Below are positions 45,662 through 55,934 of a DNA stretch of 64,000 nt, one piece after another. Numbering within the stretch: position 1 is the first letter of the stretch; each line of letters begins with the position of its first letter. This DNA is from Clostridium lentum. Lineage in GTDB: Bacteria; Bacillota; Clostridia; Clostridiales; Clostridiaceae. The notes below the pieces were generated by a model that saw nothing but the letters and a program-made list of their open reading frames with translations, was not told the origin of the DNA and searched no databases. Location: contig NZ_JACOOQ010000003.1 in the NCBI RefSeq assembly GCF_014287815.1, positions 1-64,000 of the forward strand. Reading direction: 5' to 3'. A program made the position numbers and the translations under genes.

Positions 45662-45928
45662 ATGAATAATGAAAGAAAAAAAGCTCTTCAATTATTAAAA
45701 ACTGCAAGAGGACAAATAGATGGAATAATTAAAATGATTGAAGATGATAGATATTGTGTAGATATATCTAATCAAATAATGGCAGCACAATCGTTATTAA
45801 AAAAATCTAATTTAATAATATTAGAAAAACATTTGCATACTTGTGTAAAGGATGCTTGTATGAATGATAATGGTGACGAAAAAATAGAAGAAATAATAAG
45901 TATTTTACAAAAGGTTATGTCAAAGTAA
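45662..45928 (+). CDS. csoR: Copper-sensing repressor CsoR
   Basis: The 88-residue helical protein of the CsoR/RcnR family has Cu(I) ligands expected at C40 (DRYCVDI), H65 (KHLHTC) and C69-like positions. It releases DNA when Cu(I) binds. GGAGGAAG precedes the start. It is first in csoR-copA-copZ with its own operator upstream. Confidence 0.93.
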   Translation: MNNERKKALQLLKTARGQIDGIIKMIEDDRYCVDISNQIMAAQSLLKKSNLIILEKHLHTCVKDACMNDNGDEKIEEIISILQKVMSK

Positions 45929-45939
45929 AGGAGGAGAAA

Positions 45940-48369
45940 ATGAATCAAAATTCATTCAAAATAGAAGGGATGACTTGTTCAGCTTGCGCCAATAGAGTGG
46001 AAAGAGCAGTGAAGAAATTGGATGGAGTTGAAGAATCAAATGTAAATTTCGCTACAGAAACTTTATCAGTAAAATTTGATGAAACAAAGGTAGATGTTGC
46101 TAAAATTGAGGAAACAGTAGTAAAAGCAGGATATTTCGTGAGAAAAGATATGAGAGATTACACTTTCAAGGTTGAAGGAATGACATGTTCAGCTTGTGCC
46201 AATAGAGTAGAAAGAGTAACTAAAAAGATTGATGGTGTTGAAAGTGCTAATGTTAATTTTGCTACAGAAAAGCTAACAGTAAGAATTGATGCAGAAAAGG
46301 TACGATATTCAGATATTAAAGCAGTTATTGATAAAGCTGGATATAAGTTAATCAAAGAGGAAGAGCAAGTAAATGAAGGTTCTAAAAAGAAAGATGAAAG
46401 CAAGTTACTTTTAAATAGATTTATCTTCTCTCTTATATTTACAGTACCACTACTTATTATAAGTATGGGACATATGGTAGGTATGCCATTACCTTCAATT
46501 ATTGATCCAATGAAAAGTCCTTTAAACTTTGCACTAGTTCAATTAGCACTTACTATACCAGTAATGGTAGCTGGTTATAAGTTTTATAAGATAGGATATA
46601 AGAATCTATTTAAGCTTAGTCCTAATATGGATTCATTAATTGCTATAGGGACATCGGCAGCAGTAGCTTATGGATTTTTTGCAATATATAAGATACTAAA
46701 TGGAGAAACTCATTATGCAATGCATTTATATTTTGAATCAGCAGTAGTTATTTTAACATTAATTACTTTAGGAAAATATTTGGAAGCTGTATCAAAGGGT
46801 AAAACTTCAGAGGCTATCAAGAAGCTTATGGGATTAGCACCTAAAACTGCAACTATCATTAAGGATGGAAAAGAATTAAGTATTCCTATAGATGAAGTTA
46901 TAGTAGGGGATGTAATTTTAGTGAAGCCAGGTGAAAAATTGCCTGTGGATGGTGAAATTATAGAGGGAAGCACTTCTATTGATGAATCAATGCTCACAGG
47001 CGAAAGTATTCCTGTAGAAAAAAACATAGGAAATACTGTCATAGGAGCTAGTATAAATAAATCTGGTTTTATAAAATACAAAGCTACTAAAGTTGGAAAA
47101 GATACAGCTTTAGCACAAATTGTAAAGTTAGTGGAGGAAGCACAGGGAACAAAAGCACCAATAGCTAAAATGGCAGATATTATTGCTGCATATTTTGTAC
47201 CAACGGTTATAGGGTTAGCAATAATAGCAACAATAGGATGGCTTATTGCAGGTGAAACTACTGTATTTGCTTTAAGTATATTTATTTCAGTATTAGTAAT
47301 TGCATGTCCATGTGCATTAGGATTAGCAACACCAACAGCAATTATGGTTGGAACAGGAAAAGGTGCTGAAAATGGTGTGTTAATTAAAGGTGGAGAAGCA
47401 TTAGAAACAACATATAAAATAGATACTATAGTATTTGATAAAACAGGAACAATAACTGAAGGAAAGCCTAAAGTTACTGATATAATTTGCCAAGGTATAA
47501 AAGAAGAGGAAGTATTAGCTTTAGCAGCTAGTGCAGAAAAGGGGTCAGAACATCCTTTAGGAGAAGCCATAGTAAAAGAAGCAGAACATAAAAACTTAGA
47601 ATTAAAAAAAATTGAAGATTTTAAAGCTGTGCCAGGACATGGAATAGAAGTTACTATTGAAGGAAAAGATATATTATTAGGTAATAAGAAATTAATGATA
47701 GAAAATAATATAGATATAGAGTCTTTACATGCTGAAAGTGATAAGCTTGCAGCGGAAGGAAAGACACCAATGTATATTGCTATAAATAATAAATTAAGTG
47801 GTATAATAGCAGTAGCTGATACTGTAAAAGAAAATAGTAAAGCTGCTATTGAAGAATTAAAGAAAATGAATGTTAAAGTAGCAATGATTACAGGAGATAA
47901 TAAAAAGACAGCAGAAGCTATTGCAAAATTAGTGGGAATAGATATGGTTTTAGCAGAAGTATTACCGGAAGATAAGGCTAATGAAGTGAAGAAGCTGCAA
48001 GAGAAAAATAGAAAAGTAGCCATGGTTGGTGATGGAATAAATGATGCACCAGCTCTTGTACAGGCAGATGTAGGAATAGCCATTGGATCAGGAACTGATG
48101 TTGCCATTGAATCAGCAGATATTGTTCTTATGAAAAGTGATTTAAAAGATGTTGTTACTGCAATTAGGTTAAGCAAAGCAACTATTAAGAATATAAAAGA
48201 GAATTTATTCTGGGCATTTGGTTATAATGTTTTAGGAATACCAGTTGCCATGGGAGTGCTTCATATCTTTGGTGGTCCATTATTAAATCCAATGATTGCA
48301 GCAGCAGCCATGAGTTTTAGTTCAGTATCAGTACTTTTAAATGCACTAAGACTAAAAAGATTTAGATAA
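45940..48369 (+). CDS. copA: Copper-exporting P-type ATPase
   Basis: Pumps Cu(I) out of the cell. The 809-residue protein has two N-terminal heavy-metal domains, each with GMTCSACANRVER (about residues 8-20 and 77-89), eight membrane helices, the CPC ion motif in VIACPCALGLATP, the phosphorylated Asp in DKTGTITEG, and GDGINDAPAL. The two metal domains are near copies. AGGAGGA lies before the start, 11 bases after csoR. Confidence 0.96.
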   Translation: MNQNSFKIEGMTCSACANRVERAVKKLDGVEESNVNFATETLSVKFDETKVDVAKIEETVVKAGYFVRKDMRDYTFKVEGMTCSACANRVERVTKKIDGVESANVNFATEKLTVRIDAEKVRYSDIKAVIDKAGYKLIKEEEQVNEGSKKKDESKLLLNRFIFSLIFTVPLLIISMGHMVGMPLPSIIDPMKSPLNFALVQLALTIPVMVAGYKFYKIGYKNLFKLSPNMDSLIAIGTSAAVAYGFFAIYKILNGETHYAMHLYFESAVVILTLITLGKYLEAVSKGKTSEAIKKLMGLAPKTATIIKDGKELSIPIDEVIVGDVILVKPGEKLPVDGEIIEGSTSIDESMLTGESIPVEKNIGNTVIGASINKSGFIKYKATKVGKDTALAQIVKLVEEAQGTKAPIAKMADIIAAYFVPTVIGLAIIATIGWLIAGETTVFALSIFISVLVIACPCALGLATPTAIMVGTGKGAENGVLIKGGEALETTYKIDTIVFDKTGTITEGKPKVTDIICQGIKEEEVLALAASAEKGSEHPLGEAIVKEAEHKNLELKKIEDFKAVPGHGIEVTIEGKDILLGNKKLMIENNIDIESLHAESDKLAAEGKTPMYIAINNKLSGIIAVADTVKENSKAAIEELKKMNVKVAMITGDNKKTAEAIAKLVGIDMVLAEVLPEDKANEVKKLQEKNRKVAMVGDGINDAPALVQADVGIAIGSGTDVAIESADIVLMKSDLKDVVTAIRLSKATIKNIKENLFWAFGYNVLGIPVAMGVLHIFGGPLLNPMIAAAAMSFSSVSVLLNALRLKRFR

Positions 48370-48395
48370 TCATTAATTTTATAAAGGAGGATTTT

Positions 48396-48605
48396 ATGAA
48401 AAAGAAAATATTAATTGAAGGAATGAGTTGTAATAAATGTGTAGGTCATGTTAAAGCAGCTTTAGAAGATTTAGATGGAGTTACTTCAGTTGAAGTTAGC
48501 TTAGAAGGGAAAAATGCAATAGTTGAAACTACAGCTAATGATGAAGCTTTAAAAGAAGTAATTGAAGATGAGGGATACGATGTAGTTGAAATAGAAGTGT
48601 TATAA
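48396..48605 (+). CDS. copZ: Copper chaperone CopZ
   Basis: The 69-residue heavy-metal-associated domain carries MSCNKC (MxCxxC) at residues 10-15 and delivers Cu(I) to CopA. AAAGGAGG precedes it; it closes the copper operon. Confidence 0.93.
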   Translation: MKKKILIEGMSCNKCVGHVKAALEDLDGVTSVEVSLEGKNAIVETTANDEALKEVIEDEGYDVVEIEVL

Positions 48606-48610
48606 TAAAA

Positions 48611-48640
48611 AATAAGGGATAGCTAAGGCTATCCCTTATT
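48611..48640. terminator. Terminator after copZ
   Basis: A 13-bp perfect stem AATAAGGGATAGC / GCTATCCCTTATT with a TAAG loop lies between convergent copZ and pflB. Confidence 0.88.
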
Positions 48641-48659
48641 ACATTTTAAACATTATAAA

Positions 48660-50891
48660 TTACATTGATTTGTGGAATGTTCTGTTTATAACGTCTAATT
48701 GTTGTTCTCTTGTTAATTTAATGAAGTTAACAGCATATCCTGAAACTCTGATAGTTAATTGTGGATATTCTTCTGGATGATCCATAGCATCTAATAAAGT
48801 TTCTCTGTTAAATACATTTACGTTTAAGTGATGAGCATCTTGACCAAAGTATCCATCCATCATAGCACTTAAGTTAGTGATTCTATCTTCAGGAGTTTTT
48901 CCTAAAGCATCTGGTACTATTGAGAATGTATTTGAGATACCATCTTGTGAATGTTCGTATGGTAATTTAGCAACTGAGTTTAATGAAGCTAAAGATCCAC
49001 TGTTATCTCTTCCGTGCATTGGGTTAGCACCTGGAGCAAATGGTTCACCAGCTTTTCTACCACATGGAGTAGTACCAGTCTTCTTACCGTAAACAACGTT
49101 TGAAGTTATAGTTAATACTGATTGAGTGTGGTATGCATTTCTGTATGTCTTGTTTTGTCTGATTTTCTTCATCATGTTTTCAACTAAGTATACAGCAATT
49201 TCATCAGCTCTATCATCGTCGTTTCCGTATTTAGGGAAGTCTCCTTCAACTTCGAAATCAACAGCTATTCCTTCTTCGTTTCTTATTGGCTTAACTTTAG
49301 CGTATTTGATTGCTGATAATGAATCTGCACAAACAGATAAACCAGCTATACCACAAGCCATAGTTCTGAATACATCTCTATCATGTAAAGCCATTTGTAA
49401 GCTTTCATATGAGTATTTATCGTGCATGTAGTGAATTACATTTAAAGTATTAACATAAAGGTTAGCTAACCAGTCTGTCATTATTTCAAATCTGTTCATT
49501 ACTTCGTCGTAAGTTAAATATTCACCAGTTAATGGAGCTAATTGAGGTCCAACTTGAACACCTGATTTTTCGTCTCTACCACCGTTTATAGCGTATAGTA
49601 AAGTCTTAGCTAAGTTAACTCTTGCACCGAAGAATTGCATTTGCTTACCAACTCTCATTGCAGATACACAACAAGCGATAGCATAGTCATCTCCCCAGTA
49701 TGGAGCCATTAAATCATCATTTTCGTATTGAACTGAACTTGTGTCAATTGATACCTTTGAGCAGAAGTCTTTGAATCCTTGAGGTAATCTAGTTGACCAT
49801 AAAACTGTTAAGTTTGGTTCAGGTGATGGTCCTAAAGTGTAAAGTGTGTTAAGTACTCTGAATGAGTTCTTAGTTACTAATGTTTTACCGTTTAATCCCA
49901 TACCACCGATTGATTCAGTAACCCAAGTTGGATCTCCTGAGAATAAGTCGTTGTATTCTGGAGTTCTTAAGAACTTAACTAATCTTAACTTCATTACGAA
50001 GTGATCCATTATTTCTTGAGCTTCTTCTTCAGTGATAACACCGTTTTGTAAATCTCTTTCGATGTAGATGTCTAAGAAAGTAGAAGTTCTACCTAATGAC
50101 ATAGCAGCACCGTTTTGTTGTTTTATAGCAGCTAAGAATCCGAAGTATAACCATTGTACAGCTTCTCTAGCGTTTGAAGCTGGTCCTGATATATCTAATC
50201 CGTAAGAAGCAGCCATAGCTTTTAATTCTTTTAATGCAACTATTTGATCAGAAATTTCTTCTCTTAATCTAATTACATCTTCATCGATAGTTTTAACTTC
50301 TAAAGATTTCTTTTGAACTAATCTATCTTCGATTAATCTGTCAACCCCGTATAGAGCAACTCTTCTGTAGTCACCTATGATTCTTCCTCTACCGTAAGCA
50401 TCTGGAAGACCAGTGATTATACCAGATTTTCTAGCTAATCTCATTTCATCAGTATAAGCATCGAAAACACCTTGGTTATGAGTTTTTCTGTATTTTGAGA
50501 ATATTTCAGATATTCTAGCAGATACTTCATATCCGTAAGATTTAGCAGCGCTTTCTGCCATTCTTATACCACCTTGAGGCATAACAGCTCTCTTTAAAGG
50601 AGCATCAGTTTGAACACCAACGATTTTTTCTAATGCTTGATCTATATATCCTGGAGCATATTCGTTGATTCCTGAAACTGTTTCAGTATCTACATCTAAA
50701 ACTCCACCGTTTTCTCTTTCTTTTTTGAATAATTCACTAACTTCAGCCCATAATTTATTTGTAGCTTCAGTAGCACCAGCTAAGAAGCTAGCATCTCCTT
50801 CGTATGGAGTGTAGTTAAGTTGAATAAAGTTTCTTACATCGATTTCCTTAGTCCAGTTACCTGGTTTAAAGTTATTCCATTCCTTCATCAT
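48660..50891 (-). CDS. pflB: Formate acetyltransferase (pyruvate formate-lyase)
   Basis: Glycyl-radical enzyme converting pyruvate and CoA to acetyl-CoA and formate. The 743-residue protein has the active-site pair C407-C408 (AIACCVSAM) and the radical Gly G718 in RVSGYAV. The activating enzyme gene pflA, which usually sits just downstream, is not here; copZ converges instead. GAGGGG precedes the ATG. Confidence 0.97.
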   Translation of the reverse strand: MMKEWNNFKPGNWTKEIDVRNFIQLNYTPYEGDASFLAGATEATNKLWAEVSELFKKERENGGVLDVDTETVSGINEYAPGYIDQALEKIVGVQTDAPLKRAVMPQGGIRMAESAAKSYGYEVSARISEIFSKYRKTHNQGVFDAYTDEMRLARKSGIITGLPDAYGRGRIIGDYRRVALYGVDRLIEDRLVQKKSLEVKTIDEDVIRLREEISDQIVALKELKAMAASYGLDISGPASNAREAVQWLYFGFLAAIKQQNGAAMSLGRTSTFLDIYIERDLQNGVITEEEAQEIMDHFVMKLRLVKFLRTPEYNDLFSGDPTWVTESIGGMGLNGKTLVTKNSFRVLNTLYTLGPSPEPNLTVLWSTRLPQGFKDFCSKVSIDTSSVQYENDDLMAPYWGDDYAIACCVSAMRVGKQMQFFGARVNLAKTLLYAINGGRDEKSGVQVGPQLAPLTGEYLTYDEVMNRFEIMTDWLANLYVNTLNVIHYMHDKYSYESLQMALHDRDVFRTMACGIAGLSVCADSLSAIKYAKVKPIRNEEGIAVDFEVEGDFPKYGNDDDRADEIAVYLVENMMKKIRQNKTYRNAYHTQSVLTITSNVVYGKKTGTTPCGRKAGEPFAPGANPMHGRDNSGSLASLNSVAKLPYEHSQDGISNTFSIVPDALGKTPEDRITNLSAMMDGYFGQDAHHLNVNVFNRETLLDAMDHPEEYPQLTIRVSGYAVNFIKLTREQQLDVINRTFHKSM

Positions 50892-50984
50892 GTTTGATCC
50901 CCTCTTTTTTATACAAAAATTTAACGATTGTTACACAATCTATTTGGAAAAAATTACTATTAATTAATAATAGTTGTTAAATAA

Positions 50985-51013
50985 AATATATCACTTTTAT
51001 TGGAAAAATGCAA
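50985..51013 (-). promoter_or_regulatory. pflB promoter
   Basis: On the minus strand TTGCAT, 17 bases, TATATT. The leader would be about 85 bases. A TTAACAA half-site lies next to the start. Confidence 0.6.
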
Positions 51014-51202
51014 TAGAAATTTAAACGATTTTAAAAAAAAAGAAAAATCATAAAACCGTTGAAAATACTAGGGTTAGTGGTTATAGAAAATAAATATAAA
51101 TATTATTTTTAGAAGTTTGAATTTACTGAAAATTCAATAAAATATAAAAATATAATAGACTGTTTAAGGCAAATTAAAATACTAAAATTCCATAAGAAAA
51201 CA

Positions 51203-51238
51203 AAAGATATTGTTAATATTGTAACAATATCTTTTTTT
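51203..51238. terminator. Hairpin after nadC that also matches a Rex site
   Basis: AAAGATATTGTTA pairs with TAACAATATCTTT with T-runs on both strands (eight T on +, four on -), so it can end the nad operon. The core 51210-51227 differs at one base from the Rex operator consensus TTGTTAA-N4-TTAACAA. The rest of the 50892-51272 gap shows only the pflB promoter. Confidence 0.6.
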
Positions 51239-51272
51239 ATATTATCATATTAAGTTGTATACTAAAAATGTA

Positions 51273-52109
51273 TTAAAGTAAAATTAAATTTTTCATACTT
51301 ATGTCAAAAGATTTGTATGAATGTGTTAAAGCTCCTACAGATATTAAGTTTACTCCTGTTTCTGCAATAGAACGGATAGTGTCCATATTTACGTTGCCAG
51401 AGGCTTCAATAATAGCTTTATTACCAATAATTTCTACAGATTTTTTCATTTCATCTATAGACATATTGTCTAGCATTATTATATCAGCATTGCATGTTAA
51501 TGCTTCTTTAACCATATCTAAGTTTTCAGTTTCAACTTCAATTTTTCTTACAAAGGAAGAGTTTTTTCTAATTAAATTAATAGCATTAGTAATTGAACCA
51601 GCAGCATCAATATGATTATCTTTTATCAATATACCATCAGATAAATTACATCGATGATTTATTCCACCACCAATTTTTACTGAATATTTTTCTAAAATTC
51701 TAAGATTAGGAGTAGTTTTGCGAGTATCAGCTAATTTAGCATTGGTTCCTATAAGTTTTTTGCTAAAATTATTTGTTAAAGTTGCTATGCCACACATTCG
51801 TTGTAATAAGTTCAAAGCAACTCTTTCTCCTAAAAGTACATTTTTTGTTTTACCTTTGATGATAGCTATTATTTCACCTTTTTTTAATATATCTCCATCT
51901 TCTTTATTAAAAGAAACATCAACTTCACCTAGTAGAGCAAATACTCTTGCAAATACCTCAGCACCAGCTAAAATACCATCTTCTTTTGATATTAAGTTTA
52001 CACTACAAAGGCTATTTTCTGTTATCAGTGGAGTGGTTGTTATATCTTCAGAGGGAATATCTTCTTTAAGTGCATTTTTAATTATTTCATCAACAATTAA
52101 CCAATTCAT
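51273..52109 (-). CDS. nadC: Nicotinate-nucleotide pyrophosphorylase (quinolinate phosphoribosyltransferase)
   Basis: Makes NaMN from quinolinate and PRPP. The 278-residue protein has EDIPSEDITT, the substrate-binding stretch RMCGIAT, ADTRKTTPNLRILEKYSV, GGGINHRCNL and KIEVETEN in order. ATG 52109 is preferred, with GGAG nine bases upstream; it overlaps nadB by 20 bases. A TTG start at 52124 would add five residues. Confidence 0.94.
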   Translation of the reverse strand: MNWLIVDEIIKNALKEDIPSEDITTTPLITENSLCSVNLISKEDGILAGAEVFARVFALLGEVDVSFNKEDGDILKKGEIIAIIKGKTKNVLLGERVALNLLQRMCGIATLTNNFSKKLIGTNAKLADTRKTTPNLRILEKYSVKIGGGINHRCNLSDGILIKDNHIDAAGSITNAINLIRKNSSFVRKIEVETENLDMVKEALTCNADIIMLDNMSIDEMKKSVEIIGNKAIIEASGNVNMDTIRSIAETGVNLISVGALTHSYKSFDISMKNLILL

Positions 52110-53403
52110 TTTTCTTTTCTCCAATCACATCTTTAAATAAATTAATAGCAGTATTAAATAACTCTGTTTCAGCTAGTTTCATAGATGAAGCTTTAAAACT
52201 TTCAGTTTCATATGGTACTTGATATTCTGTAAATTTGCTTAGTATATCATTAACAGCACGCTTGGAAAATACTAATCCTTCTAGTAAAGAATTACTAGCA
52301 AGCCTATTGGCTCCATGAACTCCAGTACAGCTACATTCTCCAACGGCATAAAGTTTTTCCATGGAAGATTTACTGTTTAAGTCAACTTCTATTCCTCCCA
52401 TAAAGTAATGTTGTACTGGATGGATAGGAATATATTCTTTAGTAATATCTATACCATGAGATAAACATTCTTTATATATATAAGGAAATCTATTCTTGAT
52501 ATATTTAGGTTCCATAGTGCTTAAATCAAGATAAGCACATTCTTCTTTAGAAGAATTAAGTTCAGCATAAATTGCATTAGCAACCACATCACGAGGAAGT
52601 AGTTCATCTATAAAATGTTCACCTTTCTTATTTCTTATTAAAGCACCTTCTCCACGGACGCTCTCAGATATAAGAAGTCTTCTGTCATTTGAATCTTTAA
52701 TATATAAGGCCGTTGGATGGAATTGCACATAGTTTAAATTTTTCAACTTAATATTATGTTTCTTACAAATACTAAGTCCATCACCAGTTATATGACGTTT
52801 ATTAGTAGAATTTTTAAATAATCCACCAATTCCGCCTGTAGCCATAATGACAAATTGTGAATGAATACTATATTGAATATTATTATTTAGTGCAATTATT
52901 CCATGGCAGCTGTTTTTATTTTCAATTATATCTGCACATAATGTATTTTCTAAAATAAGAGTATTTTTTCTTAACTTTATCTTTTGGCAAAGAGCTTCCA
53001 TTATATATTTACCAGTTTCATCTTTGACATGAAGAATTCTATTGGTAGAGTGAGCAGCTTCTTTTGTATAACAAAGATTACCATGTTCTTTATCAAAAAC
53101 AACTCCATACTCAATAAGCTTGTCTATGTTTTCCTTTGACTCTTTAACTAAAGTAGTGACAGCGTCTATATCATTTTCATATTTACCAGCTTTTAAAGTA
53201 TCTTCAATATATGGTTTAATATCATACTCACCTTTAGAAACACATATTCCACCTTGAGCTAAGGCACTATTACTATCTGATAAAGCTTTTTTTGTGACAA
53301 TAGTTATGCTGTATTTTTCAGGAATATTTAGTGCAGAATATAGTCCTGCAATTCCCGAACCAACTATTACAATATCTGTATTAATATTAATTATTTTATT
53401 CAT
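52090..53403 (-). CDS. nadB: L-aspartate oxidase
   Basis: FAD enzyme that oxidises aspartate to iminoaspartate. The 437-residue protein has the FAD motif VGSGIAGLYSAL, SNSALAQGGI, HSTNRILHVKDETG and GECSCTGVHGANRLASNSLLE. The C-terminal helical domain is short compared with the Escherichia coli enzyme, as in other clostridia. In anaerobes fumarate is the likely electron acceptor. It starts six bases after nadA. Confidence 0.94.
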   Translation of the reverse strand: MNKIININTDIVIVGSGIAGLYSALNIPEKYSITIVTKKALSDSNSALAQGGICVSKGEYDIKPYIEDTLKAGKYENDIDAVTTLVKESKENIDKLIEYGVVFDKEHGNLCYTKEAAHSTNRILHVKDETGKYIMEALCQKIKLRKNTLILENTLCADIIENKNSCHGIIALNNNIQYSIHSQFVIMATGGIGGLFKNSTNKRHITGDGLSICKKHNIKLKNLNYVQFHPTALYIKDSNDRRLLISESVRGEGALIRNKKGEHFIDELLPRDVVANAIYAELNSSKEECAYLDLSTMEPKYIKNRFPYIYKECLSHGIDITKEYIPIHPVQHYFMGGIEVDLNSKSSMEKLYAVGECSCTGVHGANRLASNSLLEGLVFSKRAVNDILSKFTEYQVPYETESFKASSMKLAETELFNTAINLFKDVIGEKKNELVNC

Positions 53404-53409
53404 TGTATA

Positions 53410-54315
53410 TCACCTAGCCAATTCATGCATATTTAATAAACAGTTCAAAGCTTTTAATCTAACCTCTTCTTTAATAGTTATTTCATTACAATTATTTCTT
53501 AAGACATTTGCAATATCTTCTAGCCTTGTTTTTTTCATATTAGGACATAGGGTGCTTGTTCCAGGAAAATAAAAATTTTTATGAGGATTTTTTTTACTTA
53601 ATTCATAATGGATTCCTTCTTCGGTACAAACAAGATAGTTTTTAGCAGAGCAATCAGTAGCATAATTTATCATTTCACCTGTACTCCCTATAAAATCTGC
53701 CAAATCCCTAATTTCTTTTTCGCATTCTGGATGAGCTAAAACAACAATATCATTTATTGCATTTTTAGATTTTAATATATTTTCAGCGCTAATCTTCTTA
53801 TGAGTAATACAAAATCCATTCCATAATATAAAATCTTTTTCTGGCATTTGTTCTGCAATATATCCTCCTAGATTTTTGTCAGGAAGGAAGATGATTTTTT
53901 TTTGAGGCAGCTTTTTAATCACTTTTAAGGCATTTGATGAAGTTACTGTAACATCACAAAGAGCTTTTACATCACTAGTTGAGTTGATATAGCATACTAC
54001 AGCAGCATCAGGGTGTTTTTCTTTAAGTTCTACTAAGCCATCTACGTCAGCCATATCAGCCATTGGGCATCCAGCATCAAGAGCTGGAAGAAGTACAGTT
54101 TTTTCTGGGGAAAGTATTTTTGCACTTTCAGCCATGAACTTAACACCACAAAATACTATAAGTTTATTAGGACTATCTTTCGCAATTTTACTTAAATAGT
54201 ACGAGTCCCCTACATAATCAGCTATTTCTTGAATTTCTGGTCGCTGATAATAATGTGCCAATATTAAAGCGTTTTTTTCTGTTTTCAATAAATTAATTTC
54301 TTTTTTTAAGTCCAT
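53410..54315 (-). CDS. nadA: Quinolinate synthase A
   Basis: 4Fe-4S enzyme that condenses iminoaspartate with dihydroxyacetone phosphate. The 301-residue protein has ALILAHYYQRPEIQ, cluster Cys in FCGVKFMAE, then DAGCPMAD, a second Cys in CYINST/CDVTVTSSNA region, and STLCPNM near the C terminus. First gene of nadABC. GAGAGAGGTAA precedes the ATG. Confidence 0.95.
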   Translation of the reverse strand: MDLKKEINLLKTEKNALILAHYYQRPEIQEIADYVGDSYYLSKIAKDSPNKLIVFCGVKFMAESAKILSPEKTVLLPALDAGCPMADMADVDGLVELKEKHPDAAVVCYINSTSDVKALCDVTVTSSNALKVIKKLPQKKIIFLPDKNLGGYIAEQMPEKDFILWNGFCITHKKISAENILKSKNAINDIVVLAHPECEKEIRDLADFIGSTGEMINYATDCSAKNYLVCTEEGIHYELSKKNPHKNFYFPGTSTLCPNMKKTRLEDIANVLRNNCNEITIKEEVRLKALNCLLNMHELAR

Positions 54316-54342
54316 TTTAAATTACCTCTCTCATACAGTTGT

Positions 54343-54360
54343 CATATGTATATACACATG
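54343..54360. promoter_or_regulatory. Palindromic operator of the nad operon (probable NiaR site)
   Basis: CATATGTAT/ATACACATG is palindromic with one mismatched pair. It lies immediately downstream of the nad promoter and about 30 bases before nadA. Its core recurs at 28041-28064. Confidence 0.65.
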
Positions 54361-54365
54361 TTAAT

Positions 54366-54394
54366 AATATAACATTGCATGTAAAAAATGTAAA
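54366..54394 (-). promoter_or_regulatory. nadABC promoter
   Basis: On the minus strand TTTACA, 17 bases, TATATT, placing the start within or next to the palindrome. Confidence 0.65.
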
Positions 54395-54417
54395 CTTTAA
54401 ATAAGAGAAAAGTAAAA

Positions 54418-54490
54418 AAAGAACTAATTTAAATAATGAGTGTTCAAGTTATTTTGCAATGAACAATCATATTAAATAGTTCTTTTTTTA
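54418..54490. terminator. Long imperfect hairpin after the chromate-type transporter genes
   Basis: AAAAGAACTA...TAATGA-TGTTCA pairs with TGAACA-TCAT..TAGTTCTTTT, with T-runs on both strands. It isolates the nad operon from the transporter genes. Confidence 0.75.
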
Positions 54491-54500
54491 TTATATATAG

Positions 54501-55064
54501 TTATATTTTAAATAATATTCCTGCTAGTGCTCCTAAGAAGATATAGAAAATAGGGTGTTTTTTAAAATATTTCATTATTACAAATATACCTATTAATAGT
54601 AGTGTAGCTTTATAGTTAATGATATCTAAAAGTTTATTTGTAATATTAAATTTTGACATATTAAGAATGGTGATTTTAAATACTGCAAAACCAGCAGCAG
54701 TTATAAGGCCTGTAACAGCAGGTCTTAAGCCATAAAATACAGATTCCACATAAGGACTTTCTTTGAACTTGTTTAAAATATGAGCAATTATAATAATTAT
54801 AATTATTGATGGTGTAATAAGTCCAATGGTAGCAATAATTCCACCTAAAAGACCACCACCTTGATATCCTGCATATGTAGCCATATTTATTCCAAGTGGA
54901 CCTGGTGTAGATTGGGAGATGGCAACCATATCAGCAATACTATCTGTAGTTATCCAAGGGTATCTTTCAGAGAGATCATATAAGAAAGGAAGTGTAGAGA
55001 GACCTCCACCTATGGCAAATAATCCTATTTTAAAAAATTCATAAAATAAAGTTATATAAATCAT
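54501..55064 (-). CDS. Chromate-transporter family protein, second half
   Basis: The 187-residue membrane protein has the CHR signature IGGGLSTLPFLYDL and SQSTPGPLGINMATYAGY. Together with the next gene upstream it forms a split, two-subunit CHR transporter. Start and stop overlap by one base, so they are coupled. Family members move chromate or related anions; the natural substrate in anaerobes is unknown. Confidence 0.9.
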   Translation of the reverse strand: MIYITLFYEFFKIGLFAIGGGLSTLPFLYDLSERYPWITTDSIADMVAISQSTPGPLGINMATYAGYQGGGLLGGIIATIGLITPSIIIIIIIAHILNKFKESPYVESVFYGLRPAVTGLITAAGFAVFKITILNMSKFNITNKLLDIINYKATLLLIGIFVIMKYFKKHPIFYIFLGALAGILFKI

Positions 55065-55603
55065 TATTTTCTACCCCTTATTAATTTTGATATTAATCCA
55101 ACACATGCAGCTGCAACTACTATATAGATTGGTGATAAGTTTACAAATGCTACTGAGATAAATGCCAAAATAGCAATTATTAATGTTATAGAACTTTTAA
55201 TAGATGTTTTGGCAAGTTTTAATATGGCACTAATAATTAAGGCAATAACGACTACACGTATACCAGAGAAAGCATGCTGTATAATGGCATAGCTTGCAAA
55301 GTTTTTTAATAAGGCCGCAATAATAGTTATTATTATTAAGGAAGGAAAAACAACTCCTAATGTTGCAACTATTGCACCAATTATTCCTTGAACTTTATAG
55401 CCAATGAAAGTTGCTGTGTTTACAGCGATTATGCCTGGTGTACATTGCCCTACAGCATAATAATCTAGAACTTCTTCTTCAGTAGCCCATTTTTTTTCTT
55501 CAACAATTTCTTTTTGAATCATTGGAAGCATGGCATAGCCGCCACCAAAAGTTAATCCTCCAATTCGGCAGAAAGTGAAAAATAAATCAATTAATGTCTT
55601 CAT
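55064..55603 (-). CDS. Chromate-transporter family protein, first half
   Basis: The 179-residue membrane protein has GGLTFGGGYAMLPMIQKEIVE and GQCTPGIIAVNTATFIGY, the counterpart motifs to the other subunit. GGAGAGA precedes the ATG. It is the first gene of the pair. Confidence 0.9.
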   Translation of the reverse strand: MKTLIDLFFTFCRIGGLTFGGGYAMLPMIQKEIVEEKKWATEEEVLDYYAVGQCTPGIIAVNTATFIGYKVQGIIGAIVATLGVVFPSLIIITIIAALLKNFASYAIIQHAFSGIRVVVIALIISAILKLAKTSIKSSITLIIAILAFISVAFVNLSPIYIVVAAACVGLISKLIRGRK

Positions 55604-55934
55604 AATTTATATCTCTCCTGTGTTAATGTAATAATATTCTATGAATAGTATACCATAATATGAAAGTGTAAAAGATGTAACAATATAACACTCTTACATC
55701 TTTTATTGAAAGACATGTCTATATTAAGTAGGATATAATATAAAAATAAGAAAAAAACTAATAATAATACCGTATTTTAATCTTTATTTAAGTACATTTA
55801 TGCTTTTTGATATAAAAAATTAAACTTGAATATAAGGATAAAGTTGTAAAAAGGTAGCATTTTAATCATTACCAAGAGTGATGATTTAGCGTATTATACT
55901 TGTATAGAGTAAAACTTGAATAGAGGTGAAGATA
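55604..55934. other. Gap with an inverted repeat between divergent genes
   Basis: There is no gene here. AAAAGATGTAA (55670-55680) pairs with TTACATCTTTT (55694-55704), and AGTGT (55665-55669) with ACACT (55688-55692), as alternative hairpins. They could be regulatory sites for the transporter pair. I could not assign promoters. Confidence 0.45.

Noticed and set aside
46713..48176. 487-codon open frame on the minus strand inside copA
   Set aside because: It is antisense to a well-conserved ATPase with full motifs; its translation is low-complexity Ser/Ile/Ala/Pro as expected from the reverse of biased codons, and no ribosome binding site was seen.
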